Source: Clostridia bacterium (GTDB lineage: Bacteria > Bacillota > Clostridia > Peptostreptococcales > JAAYPU01). Taken from it: a stretch of 35,315 bases of DNA. The stretch spans positions 1 to 35,315 of the forward strand of contig JADQBM010000004.1 in NCBI GenBank assembly GCA_016278615.1, in the 5' to 3' direction. Positions 15,518 through 24,138 of this stretch are shown here, piece after piece. Made by a program: the position numbers and the translations under genes. Below the pieces are notes generated by a model. It saw only the letters and a program-made list of their open reading frames with translations. It did no database searches and was not told where the DNA came from. Each line of letters opens with the position of its first letter. Positions within the stretch are counted from its first letter, which is position 1.

Positions 15518-15587
15518 CAAGAAACCAAATATTTTTCTAAAACAGTATTCCCATTAACGTCCCTCGGTATTCAGCCATCCTGGTCCT

Positions 15588-15643
15588 CAAAAAAAACAAT
15601 AGGGCAGTTCCTTTCTTGCTTTTAACAAGAGGAAACCGCCCTT
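15588..15643 (-). terminator. Terminator of the aminotransferase gene
   Basis: Minus strand AGGGCGGTTTCCTCTTG pairs with CAAGAAAGGAACTGCCCT across a 7-nt loop, followed by ATTGTTTTTTTT. A strong intrinsic terminator closing the MocR-aminotransferase unit. Confidence 0.9.
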
Positions 15644-15651
15644 CAATGCAT

Positions 15652-16848
15652 TTATTGTTTTATATATGTTTCTAAGAACTGATAAATGATATTCCCTATT
15701 CGTGAGATGCCTTCTTGTAGCTGTTTTTCTGATGCATTTGAAAAATTTAGGCGAAAAGCATTCTTTTTTTCACCATTAGGGTAGAAAGCGTCTCCCGGCA
15801 CAAAAGCTACGTCCTCCTTAATACATGCTTCAAACAATTGCCTTGAAGATAACGGTTCAGGTAATTCCACCCATAAAAACAACCCACCTTCTGGAAATGT
15901 ATATCGAACCTGAGTAGGGAAGCTCTTTTGTATGGCGGAGACAGCAATATCTCGTCTACACTTATAGACTCGAATCAATTCTTTTATATGTACTTCTATG
16001 TCAAATAAATCTAAATACTTGCTGATTTGTCTTTGGCTCAGATTTGAAGTATGTAAATCTGCACTTTGCTTTAACAAAATATATTGATTCAGTATTTCTT
16101 GGGGAGCGGCGATCCATCCAATGCGTAGCCCTGGGCAGAAAATTTTAGAGAAAGTACCAAGAGTAATGACCTGTTTGTTTACATCCCATTTTTTCAGTGA
16201 AGGAAAGACTTTATTATCAAAAGCAATCTCTCCGTAAGGATTGTCTTCAATTACCGGGATGTCATATGAAGAAACCAAATCCATAAATTCTTCACGTCTT
16301 TTAATGGACCATCGACGACCCGTAGGATTTTGGAAATCTGGTATCACATAGATGAGCTTTGTGTCGGGTTGTTCATCCAAAGCCTCCTGTAAATGTCTTA
16401 AACAAATTCCTTCATTATCAGTTGAAACACTTCTATATTGACACTCATATGCGTTAAAAGCGTTGATAGCACCTAAATAAGTAGGACTCTCACAAATAAG
16501 GGTATCCCCTTTATTTAGAAATAGTTTTCCAGACATATCCAATGCTTGTTGCGCGCCATTTACAATGAGTACCTCATCTTTTGTTACTTGAGACTGAAGT
16601 TTCTGATTCATCCTGTCTGCAATCTGAATCCTTAGAGGTTCGAATCCTTCTGTGGCACTATATTGCAGTGCTTGATGCCCACTTTTCTTCAGAACAATTT
16701 CTGATGCTGTTAAGAAACCTTCTACTGGAAACATTTCTGGAGCGGGTAAGCCTCCTGCAAAAGAAATGACCTGCTCTTGTTCTGTTACTTTTAATATTTC
16801 TCTGATTTCAGATGCTGCCATATGATTCATTCGGTTTGCATATTTCAT
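15652..16848 (-). CDS. PLP-dependent aminotransferase, class I/II (LysN/ARO8-like)
   Basis: 398-residue fold-type I aminotransferase. Visible motifs: VISFAGGLPAPEMFP, LIVNGAQQALDM, CESPTYLGAINAF, VIPDFQNPTGRRW with the Asn, and the PLP-lysine segment GTFSKIFCPGLRIGW, then FRLNFSNAS with the carboxylate-binding Arg. Relatives use 2-aminoadipate, aromatic or branched-chain amino acids, and the substrate is not decided. It begins 34 nt after the MocR-type gene and shares its fold, so it is the natural regulatory target of that protein. Confidence 0.88.
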   Translation of the reverse strand: MKYANRMNHMAASEIREILKVTEQEQVISFAGGLPAPEMFPVEGFLTASEIVLKKSGHQALQYSATEGFEPLRIQIADRMNQKLQSQVTKDEVLIVNGAQQALDMSGKLFLNKGDTLICESPTYLGAINAFNAYECQYRSVSTDNEGICLRHLQEALDEQPDTKLIYVIPDFQNPTGRRWSIKRREEFMDLVSSYDIPVIEDNPYGEIAFDNKVFPSLKKWDVNKQVITLGTFSKIFCPGLRIGWIAAPQEILNQYILLKQSADLHTSNLSQRQISKYLDLFDIEVHIKELIRVYKCRRDIAVSAIQKSFPTQVRYTFPEGGLFLWVELPEPLSSRQLFEACIKEDVAFVPGDAFYPNGEKKNAFRLNFSNASEKQLQEGISRIGNIIYQFLETYIKQ

Positions 16849-16882
16849 TTTATTAAGCCCCTTTCGGAATTATTGGACCTTT

Positions 16883-18403
16883 TTAATACATGGGATTATA
16901 GATAGAGGTATCTTCGTTTTTGTTCTTCACGAAACAATTTTTACTTTCGGTTTTTATGACTTCTAATAAAATCTCCATGCCCTTTTGGATTTCCTTAATA
17001 GATGGATAAGTAAAGTTTAATCGTATATATTCATCCCCTTGTTGATTAGGGTAAAAGGCAGTTCCAGGTACAAAAATGACCCCTTTTTCTTTTGCTTTTA
17101 ACAAAAGTTGTTCCGCCGATACATGAATGGGTAGCCTACACCATATATACAACCCTCCTGCCGGCTTGGTCCACTGTAGACCTTCAATTTTTTTCTTCTC
17201 TAACAGTTCAAGCATACAGTCTCTTTTTTCTCTATATTTGTCACATATTTTAAGAAGATGCTCATGAAATAGTCCTCTTTTCAAATAGTCAGCAAGAAAA
17301 ACCTGAGAAAAGCTACTTGTGTGCAAATCCTCCAATTGTTTTTTTATAGCCAGTCGATGTATGATTTCTTTTGGGCCACAAACCCAGCCAATCCGTATTC
17401 CCGGAAATAGTGTTTTAGAAAAAGTATTCAGGTAGAGAACATGCCCATACTGGTCTAATGATTTCAAGGTAGGCAAATGGGGTATTTCCTCATATCTTAA
17501 ATCCCCATAAGCATCATCTTCTATAATAGGGACCTGATTTGAGTAAGCAATATTTATCAACTTAATCCTTGTTTCTAAATTCATGGTTATCCCAGTGGGA
17601 TTTTGGAAAGTAGGGATGACATAAATCAGCTTTGGCTTGTGCTTTTTTATCAGCGTTTCCATAATATCCAGCCGCATTCCTTTTTCAGTAACTGGAACAC
17701 CAATTACTTTTACTCCGACACTCATGAGCATATGTAAAGTACCAATATAAGTGGGTTCCTGAAGAATCACTGTGTCTCCAACGTTTAATAGACACCTGGC
17801 AATTAAATCTAGTCCCTGTTGAGAACCAGAAAGAATCAACTGCTCTTCTAATTCAGAATCCATTCCTTTTTCTCTTTGCAATTCTGCAATGGCTTCTCTT
17901 AGTTGAATACTGCCTTCCACAGGCGTATGTCCTAAAGCGCTCCTTCTCTTTTCCATATCTGAAGATACATTTTGGTAAAATTCATCAATGGGATACAAGG
18001 CAGGGTCAGCCATTCCTGTGGCAAAAGAAATAATCGGATGATTTCCATTGGCCTTGAGCATTTCCATTATGCTACTATCATTAAAACGATAAGCTTCATC
18101 ACTTAGCAAGTATTGCCACGTCAACCCCTGCTTAGGCGGGACAAGGGACGTCATGGGTTTGCTCTCATGAGATGTTACCATGGTCCCTTTGCCTACTTTC
18201 GAATCCACAAGTCCTTCTGATTTCAGTTCTCTATAGGCATTGAGTATGGTTGAACGGTTAACCTCCAGCTTATCTGCTAACTTTCTTTCTGGAGGCAACA
18301 GGTATTCTGCAGGCAATATGCCTGAAAAAATCATCCCTTTAATCTGGTTTTTAATTTGCATGTATAGAGGCATTTTGCTTTCTCGATCTAGTTGAATATT
18401 CAT
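16883..18403 (-). CDS. MocR-family regulator (GntR helix-turn-helix fused to aminotransferase domain)
   Basis: 506 residues in two parts. Residues 1-70 are a GntR winged helix (MPLYMQIKNQIKGMI, then LPPERKLADKLEVNRSTI). Residues ~85-480 are a complete fold-type I aminotransferase domain with VIPTFQNPTG and PLP-lysine segment NTFSKTLFPGIRIGW, followed by YIRLNFTYPS. MocR proteins use PLP and an amine ligand to switch transcription. GAGGAG lies 7 nt before the ATG. It is divergent from the MarR gene and upstream of a free-standing aminotransferase of the same fold. About 25 extra residues at the C-terminus are Asn/Lys-rich. Confidence 0.9.
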   Translation of the reverse strand: MNIQLDRESKMPLYMQIKNQIKGMIFSGILPAEYLLPPERKLADKLEVNRSTILNAYRELKSEGLVDSKVGKGTMVTSHESKPMTSLVPPKQGLTWQYLLSDEAYRFNDSSIMEMLKANGNHPIISFATGMADPALYPIDEFYQNVSSDMEKRRSALGHTPVEGSIQLREAIAELQREKGMDSELEEQLILSGSQQGLDLIARCLLNVGDTVILQEPTYIGTLHMLMSVGVKVIGVPVTEKGMRLDIMETLIKKHKPKLIYVIPTFQNPTGITMNLETRIKLINIAYSNQVPIIEDDAYGDLRYEEIPHLPTLKSLDQYGHVLYLNTFSKTLFPGIRIGWVCGPKEIIHRLAIKKQLEDLHTSSFSQVFLADYLKRGLFHEHLLKICDKYREKRDCMLELLEKKKIEGLQWTKPAGGLYIWCRLPIHVSAEQLLLKAKEKGVIFVPGTAFYPNQQGDEYIRLNFTYPSIKEIQKGMEILLEVIKTESKNCFVKNKNEDTSIYNPMY

Positions 18404-18476
18404 GATTTTTCTCCTCGTATTATTTGAACCAATTTCCTATTATAATAATAATATTCCATTTATAAACTTTTACAAC

Positions 18477-18522
18477 TACCAATTGGTATTTAATTAACCA
18501 TCCAATTTTTATTATTGGATGG
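18477..18522. promoter_or_regulatory. Operator-like palindromes between the divergent MocR and MarR genes
   Basis: TACCAATTGGTA (18477-18488) is a perfect 12-bp palindrome. CCATCCAAT (18498-18506) and ATTGGATGG (18514-18522) are perfect 9-bp arms with a 7-nt centre. CCAATT also occurs at 18429. These lie in the 207-bp divergent control region, so MocR binding is plausible but unproven. Confidence 0.5.
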
Positions 18523-18550
18523 TGATAGTAAGACAAATAGTCGTAATTTA

Positions 18551-18573
18551 TATTGCATATGCAATAATATAAT
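18551..18573 (+). promoter_or_regulatory. MarR-type palindrome and -10 box before the marR gene
   Basis: TATTGCATATGCAATA (18551-18566) is a perfect 16-bp palindrome of the TTGCATATGCAA form often bound by MarR-family proteins. TATAAT (18568-18573) follows at once, so the palindrome would fill the spacer of the promoter. This suggests autorepression of the marR-eamA unit. Confidence 0.6.
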
Positions 18574-18610
18574 GTTATTATTTTACAAGAAATAAGAAGC
18601 AGGTGATACT

Positions 18611-19087
18611 ATGAAGGATATATTGAGAGAAATAGGCATGATTGAAAGATGCTTTGAATCCATTGCAAATATTGAGTTTAAAGAATATGGACTGGCGAAA
18701 AATCAGTATATTTACTTGGTGAGAATTTGTGAAAATCCAGGTATCATACAAGAAAGAATCACAGACATGTTGAAAGTGGATCGGTCAACCGCTTCAAGGT
18801 CCATAGAAAAACTTAAAAAGGCAGGTTTAATTATTAAAAGAAAAGATAAAGAAAATAGAAAGAACCTTAAATTGTATCCCACTGAATCTGGCATTAAAAT
18901 ATTTACTCTTTTAAAAAGAGAAGAAGAATATTCCGATAGAGTTGCACTAAAGGACTTCACTGCCGAAGAGGTTGCTACCTTGTTAATTTTTCTTAAACGA
19001 ATCAGAAATAACATTGAACCTGACTGGGAATTGGTGAAAAAAGGTGGCACAAGAGCCTACCTGAAAGGTTATTTTTTGGGGGATTGA
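18611..19087 (+). CDS. MarR-family transcriptional regulator
   Basis: 158-residue winged-helix regulator. The core ITDMLKVDRSTASRSIEKLKKAGLIIKR spans residues ~50-78, followed by the wing RKDKENRKNLKLYPTESG. MarR proteins bind as dimers to palindromes and release on ligand binding. AGCAGGTGAT stands before the ATG. The eamA exporter gene begins 5 nt after its stop, so the regulator and exporter form one unit. Confidence 0.9.
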   Translation: MKDILREIGMIERCFESIANIEFKEYGLAKNQYIYLVRICENPGIIQERITDMLKVDRSTASRSIEKLKKAGLIIKRKDKENRKNLKLYPTESGIKIFTLLKREEEYSDRVALKDFTAEEVATLLIFLKRIRNNIEPDWELVKKGGTRAYLKGYFLGD

Positions 19088-19091
19088 AAAG

Positions 19092-19967
19092 ATGAAAACT
19101 GAATTGAAAGCAGACTTATCTCTTATTTTAGTCACTATGTTTTGGGGCATATCTTGTTTATTGACCAAAGTTGGTTTAGGTGGTATTCAAGAGTTTAATT
19201 TGATTGCTTTAAGGTTTATCATCGCATTTTTTTTAGCTGGATTGGTTTTTTATCGAAAACTTAAAAACATAGATCTCATAACTCTGAAGTATTCCGCTCT
19301 TTTGGGAACAATACTGTTTTCCATTTTGACCTTTATGACTTTTGGCGTTAAGTATACCTCTGTTTCAAACGCTGGATTTCTAACTTGTTTGGCTGGCGTA
19401 TTCATTCCCATACTCGCATTCATTTTTTTAAAGCAGAAGCAAGAACCAAAAGTTTGGGTTGCTGCAGGCCTTGCTTTTATAGGTGTATACTTGCTTACGA
19501 TCCATGATACGATTCATTTCAATATTGGCGATTTTTTCTGTGTTATATGCTCATTAATTTTCGCTATATACATCATGATAACCAACCGGCTCACAAGAAC
19601 CGTTGATTCCGTCTTATTAGGCACTCTTCAGTTAGGTTTTGTTGGTTTTTACAGCCTAATCTTTTCTATTGTACTGGAATCCCCAACACTTCCTGCCACT
19701 ACTCAATCTTGGCTTGTGGTTTTAGCATTGAGCATCTTATGCTCAGCTTTTGGATTTATTGCGCAAACAGTCGCCCAACAATATACAACGGCAACACATA
19801 CAGGCATCATCTTCTGCCTCGAGCCTGCTTTCGCAGCAATCTTTGCCTTTATTTTACTCAATGAAATTCTTACTTTCAATGGTTATTTAGGTGCATTAAT
19901 GCTATTCGTAAGTATATTGCTAGTTGAAATAGACATAAAGAAAGTTAAAGCGCGGTGCAAAGTATAA
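19092..19967 (+). CDS. EamA-family (DMT superfamily) transporter
   Basis: Inner-membrane protein of 291 residues with about ten transmembrane segments arranged as two EamA repeats. The first starts LSLILVTMFWGISCLLTKVGL and the second near GDFFCVICSLIFAIYIM. The second repeat ends with GIIFCLEPAFAAIFAFILLNE, a typical EamA segment. Members export amino acids or other metabolites. Co-transcription with the MarR regulator suggests induction by its substrate. Confidence 0.88.
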   Translation: MKTELKADLSLILVTMFWGISCLLTKVGLGGIQEFNLIALRFIIAFFLAGLVFYRKLKNIDLITLKYSALLGTILFSILTFMTFGVKYTSVSNAGFLTCLAGVFIPILAFIFLKQKQEPKVWVAAGLAFIGVYLLTIHDTIHFNIGDFFCVICSLIFAIYIMITNRLTRTVDSVLLGTLQLGFVGFYSLIFSIVLESPTLPATTQSWLVVLALSILCSAFGFIAQTVAQQYTTATHTGIIFCLEPAFAAIFAFILLNEILTFNGYLGALMLFVSILLVEIDIKKVKARCKV

Positions 19968-20102
19968 GTGTAAGTATAAGTTAAACAAAGATTCAATTCC
20001 ACGCAAGATAAACTTAAAGTCAAATTCACACTTACATTTCAACCCAAAACTCACACTTACACTTCAACTCAAAACTTAAACTCACACTTACACTTCAACT
20101 CA
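19957..20102. repeat. Direct-repeat cluster between convergent eamA and purL
   Basis: AGTATA, AGTGTA, AGTATA, AGTTAA hexamers (from 19959) are followed by three related units of CTCACACTTACACTTCAACTC (20025, 20050 and 20081; the first varied). The left part (AAGTGTAAGT) is complementary to the right units (ACTTACACTT), so transcripts from either side could fold. No usual terminator is seen here. The array touches the purL stop codon and the last codons of eamA. Confidence 0.65.
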
Positions 20103-20106
20103 CGCT

Positions 20107-23100
20107 CTATTTGAAATAATTCACGCCGGCTTCAAAGATTTTTTGATTTGTGTTGCCTTTGACATTTTTATAAAGGTCATTTCCAATTCTTTCTGAATGG
20201 GCCATTTTTCCTAATATTCTCCCGTCAGGGGATGTAATGCCTTCTACGCTCCCAATAGAACCATTGGGATTAAATCCAATATCGTAACTGGGCATTCCTT
20301 CATAATCCACATATCGGGTTGCAATCTGACCGTTATCCTCTAATTGTTCCAATAGGTCCTTGGTAATGGTGAACCTTCCTTCCCCATGAGAGATTGGAAT
20401 GGTATGAATATCTCCTGGATTGATATTGTTAAACCAGGGGGATTTTACCGAAATAACTTTTGTTTGTACCAAGCAAGAAACATGTCTTCCGATTCGATTA
20501 TAAGTTAGGGTTGGATCATTTTCTTGAATGTCTCTAATTTCACCATAAGGAACCAATCCTAATTTAATGAGTGCCTGAAAGCCATTACAGATTCCTAATA
20601 TCAAACCATCTCTGTTTTGGACCAAATCCATTACGGCTTCTGATACCTCGGGGTTTCTAAAAACTGAGGTAATGAATTTTGCCGATCCTTCTGGTTCGTC
20701 GCCGCCGCTGAAACCACCAGGTATCATGATAATTTGAGAAGTTTTGATGCTCTTTACTAATGCTTTAATGGAATCTTCTACAGCATGGGGTGTTAGGTTT
20801 TTAAACATGAGTGTTTCCACACCTGCTCCTGCTCTTTCAAAAGCAATTTTAGAATCCACTTCGCAGTTTGTCCCCGGGAAAAATGGTATTATTACTTTTG
20901 GTTTGGTCAAAGTGGCTTTAACCTTTGGATAATCTCTCTTATTATAGGTGCCTTCACTTATTTTCTCTGATGTGTCTTCCTTTGAAGTCAATAATTCTTC
21001 CAAATCTTTATTTTTTGTAGGAAATATGCTTTCCAAGGGTGAAGCCCACTTTTTAAACAGGTCACTTAGCTCAATCTTTTCACCTGCTACCAATATGGCT
21101 TTTTCAGAGATAGTTTTTCCAATCACTCTATATTCAACATCATTTAAAAATTTAAAGACATTTTCTTTTTCATCTATTTCCAGCAACATAGAGCCATAAG
21201 CTGGCTCAAATAATTCATCCTTTAACAAACCTTCTATTTGAGCACCAATCCTATTTCCCATACTCATTTTAGTAATGGCTGCTACAATGCCTCCATAACC
21301 TACTGTTTTAGCCGAAAGCACTTTGCCGCCTTTTATCAACTGTTGGATGGTGTGCATATTTGTTTTAAAGGCTTCAAAATCAAGTACTTCATTTCCATCT
21401 CTACCTGTATAAATATAAAGAATATGACTATTGCTCTTTTTAAATTCAGGAGAAATAATATCCTTCACATGAGCTGTGTCCACAGCAAAAGAAATAAGCG
21501 TGGGAGGTACATTTAGATCCATAAAGGTTCCTGACATACTGTCTTTCCCCCCGATGGCAGGAATCTGCAATTCCTTTTGGGCTTTAAGGGCTCCCAAAAG
21601 TGCTGCAAATGGTTTTCCCCATTTATCTGGATCGTTTCCTAACTTTTCGAAATACTCCTGAAAGCTCAATCTGGATTTGGAATAATCCCCACCCATTGCC
21701 GTAATCTTTGAAGCAGATTCAACAACTGCGTAGAGGGCCCCGTGATAAGGGCTCCATTTGGATATTTGAGGGTTATATCCATGAGTCATCAAAGTTACCG
21801 TCTGGGTATCGCCTTCTAGGACAGGAAGTTTTGCTGCCATACCTTCTGCAGGTGTTAACTGATACTTTCCACCTAAAGGCATCAAGACTGTTTTCGCGCC
21901 GATGGTGCTATCAAAACGTTCTATCAAGCCTTTTTGACTTGCAATGTTCAAATCTTGAACTTTATCTATCCACAAATCCTTCACAGTACCAGACAATCCT
22001 TGGAACTTTTTAAAATAGTTTTCTTTTTCCTGAGGCATTAATACCGATACCTTTGTTTTCTGATTGACCCCACTGGTATTAAGAAAATCACGGCTCAGAT
22101 TCAATATGCATTTATTTTTCCACATCATTTTAAAACGGCCATCATCTGTTACTTTTGCTACAGAAACTGCTTCAAGGTTTTCTTCATCAGCATATTGAAT
22201 AAATTGATGGACGTTTTCTTCCGAAACAACTACAGCCATCCTTTCCTGTGATTCTGAAATGGCTAATTCTGTTCCATCTAGTCCTTCATACTTCTTGGGG
22301 ACCAAATCCAAGTTGACCTCTATGCTATCTGCCAACTCACCAATAGCAACGGAGACACCGCCTGCACCAAAGTCATTGCATCTTTTTATTAAGGTTGAAG
22401 CTTCTTTTCTTCTAAACAATCTTTGAATATTTCTCTCCGTAGGCGGATTCCCTTTTTGAACCTCTGCCCCACAACACTGAATAGATTCTTCCGTATGTTC
22501 TTTTGAGGAGCCTGTTGCACCACCGCACCCGTCTCTACCAGTTCTTCCTCCAACCAATATAATATGATCCCCTTTTTGGGGTTTCATTCTTATAACATTT
22601 TCTCTTGGTGCAGCCCCTATGACAGCACCTACTTCCATTCTTTTAGCAACAAATCCTTCGTCGTAAATCTCTGTAACTTGTCCAGTAGACAAACCAATCT
22701 GATTGCCATAAGAACTATACCCATGGGCGGCTTCTGTTGTAATTTTCTTCTGAGGAAGCTTTCCAGGCAGAGTATCTTCTATTTTAGTTCTTGGATCGCC
22801 ACTCCCTGTAACACGCATGGCCTGATACACATAAGCCCTTCCCGAAAGGGGATCACGAATGGCACCACCCAGACAAGTCGCTGCCCCACCAAAGGGTTCT
22901 ATCTCCGTAGGATGGTTATGGGTCTCATTTTTAAACATAACCAGCCATTCTTCCTCTCTGCCTGAAATATCTGCCTTTACACGAATGCTACAAGCATTTA
23001 TTTCTTCCGATTCATCTAAATCTGAAAGCTTTCCTTTCATTTTCAGATATTTCATTCCGGCTACAGCCATATCCATAAGTGATATAGGCTTTTCTTTATC

Positions 23101-23898
23101 TTTATAAATCTCTTTTCTTATTTTTAAATAATCGGAGTAAGCATCTTTTAAAATTTGTGCGTATTGTCCCTCTTGAAATTCTATTTCTGTTATTTCTGTA
23201 AAAAAGGTTGTATGTCTACAATGATCTGACCAATAAGTATCTAAAACTCGAATTTCGGTTACAGTTGGGTCTCTTCTCTCTTCATTCTTGAAATATTTCC
23301 AGATAGATTTCAAGTCCTCTTTGCTCATGGCCAATCCCATGTCTTTAACAAGTGCTTCTAGCTGAGAGTCTTCCATTAAAGTAAATCCCTTAATAGTGGA
23401 AACATCTGAAGGCTCTTGTGTTGCCATTATCAGACCATGGGGTTTCTCGAGTTCTGTTTCATAGGAATCCACAGGATTAATGCAGTAATTTTTAATCTCT
23501 TCATACTTTCCATCAGAAATTTGGCCTTCTAAGACAATTAATTTAGCAGATCGAACCAATGGTTTTTCTTTCTTGCTAACAATCTGAATACACTGAGCCG
23601 CTGAATCTGCACGTTGGTCATACTGACCTGGAAGATACGCCATAGCGAAATAACGGCAATTCGAAGGTAAATCTACCTCTTCATCGTATGCCGTATCCAC
23701 CGTTGGCTCTGCAAAAACCGTATATTTGGCTTTTTCATAAGTCTCTTCATCTATACCTTCAATGTCATATCTATTAATAATTCTTACGGACTTGAGGCCC
23801 ATGGGATTGATACTTTCCATTAAATCTTTATATAACCCTTGGGCTTCAATATCAAATCCTTCTTTTTTCTCAACATATATTCTTTTAACTTTGCTCAT
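20107..23898 (-). CDS. purL: Phosphoribosylformylglycinamidine synthase, single-chain (PurL with fused glutaminase)
   Basis: Converts FGAR, ATP and glutamine to FGAM. At 1263 residues it is the one-piece clostridial-style form, so no separate purS or purQ is needed. The N-terminal ~90 residues resemble a PurS-like domain. The synthase core contains YWSDHCRHTTF, KNETHNHPTEIEPFGGAAT and later IGGKDSMSGTF. The C-terminal glutaminase has PGTNCEVDSKIAFERAG, PGGFSGGDEP, the nucleophile Cys in ILGICNGFQALIKLG, and HGEGRF. It is about 6 kb upstream of purE on the same strand as its own unit. No PurBox was found in its upstream 150 bp. GGAGG precedes the ATG. Confidence 0.96.
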   Translation of the reverse strand: MSKVKRIYVEKKEGFDIEAQGLYKDLMESINPMGLKSVRIINRYDIEGIDEETYEKAKYTVFAEPTVDTAYDEEVDLPSNCRYFAMAYLPGQYDQRADSAAQCIQIVSKKEKPLVRSAKLIVLEGQISDGKYEEIKNYCINPVDSYETELEKPHGLIMATQEPSDVSTIKGFTLMEDSQLEALVKDMGLAMSKEDLKSIWKYFKNEERRDPTVTEIRVLDTYWSDHCRHTTFFTEITEIEFQEGQYAQILKDAYSDYLKIRKEIYKDKEKPISLMDMAVAGMKYLKMKGKLSDLDESEEINACSIRVKADISGREEEWLVMFKNETHNHPTEIEPFGGAATCLGGAIRDPLSGRAYVYQAMRVTGSGDPRTKIEDTLPGKLPQKKITTEAAHGYSSYGNQIGLSTGQVTEIYDEGFVAKRMEVGAVIGAAPRENVIRMKPQKGDHIILVGGRTGRDGCGGATGSSKEHTEESIQCCGAEVQKGNPPTERNIQRLFRRKEASTLIKRCNDFGAGGVSVAIGELADSIEVNLDLVPKKYEGLDGTELAISESQERMAVVVSEENVHQFIQYADEENLEAVSVAKVTDDGRFKMMWKNKCILNLSRDFLNTSGVNQKTKVSVLMPQEKENYFKKFQGLSGTVKDLWIDKVQDLNIASQKGLIERFDSTIGAKTVLMPLGGKYQLTPAEGMAAKLPVLEGDTQTVTLMTHGYNPQISKWSPYHGALYAVVESASKITAMGGDYSKSRLSFQEYFEKLGNDPDKWGKPFAALLGALKAQKELQIPAIGGKDSMSGTFMDLNVPPTLISFAVDTAHVKDIISPEFKKSNSHILYIYTGRDGNEVLDFEAFKTNMHTIQQLIKGGKVLSAKTVGYGGIVAAITKMSMGNRIGAQIEGLLKDELFEPAYGSMLLEIDEKENVFKFLNDVEYRVIGKTISEKAILVAGEKIELSDLFKKWASPLESIFPTKNKDLEELLTSKEDTSEKISEGTYNKRDYPKVKATLTKPKVIIPFFPGTNCEVDSKIAFERAGAGVETLMFKNLTPHAVEDSIKALVKSIKTSQIIMIPGGFSGGDEPEGSAKFITSVFRNPEVSEAVMDLVQNRDGLILGICNGFQALIKLGLVPYGEIRDIQENDPTLTYNRIGRHVSCLVQTKVISVKSPWFNNINPGDIHTIPISHGEGRFTITKDLLEQLEDNGQIATRYVDYEGMPSYDIGFNPNGSIGSVEGITSPDGRILGKMAHSERIGNDLYKNVKGNTNQKIFEAGVNYFK

Positions 23899-23932
23899 TT
23901 TTAACCTCCAATTTGGGCAAAGCCCATAGTGT

Positions 23933-23986
23933 ATAATAGTTTATAGCTTATAGTAAAGCGGGAACGGGTCTCTGTGCCCGTCCGTA
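23933..23986. repeat. Short heptamer array plus GC-rich inverted repeat in the purL leader
   Basis: ATAATAG, TTTATAG, CTTATAG (7-nt phase, 23933-23953) lead into GCGGGAACGGGTCTCTG...CCCGTCCGTAC. This is a variant of the GC-rich inverted repeat found elsewhere in the window, and again a heptamer block adjoins it. The purL promoter could not be placed with confidence in this region. Confidence 0.55.
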
Positions 23987-24051
23987 CTTAATTATTCTTA
24001 TTAGTTATCTCCAAATATAATAATAGCAATCTTTATTGGGATTAGCAAACC

Positions 24052-24095
24052 AAAAAAGAGAATTCTGCATTGAAGCGAATGCAAAATTCTCTTTA
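24052..24095 (-). terminator. Terminator of the lytic transglycosylase gene
   Basis: On the minus strand a 17-bp stem, AAAGAGAATTTTGCATT pairing with AATGCAGAATTCTCTTT (one G-U), encloses a 6-nt loop and runs into TTTGG. It lies 44 bp after the gene and insulates purL from it. Confidence 0.9.
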
Positions 24096-24138
24096 TTGCT
24101 GAGCGATAGGAAGCAGTAGTAAACAAAAAGAACCGTCC

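Noticed and set aside
19957-20102. CRISPR-like array
   Set aside because: Units are partly diverged, spacers are absent or only a few bases, and no cas gene is present. The heptamer arrays were rejected as CRISPR for the same reason.
23899-24050. PurBox before purL
   Set aside because: No CGAAC core on either strand in this gap.
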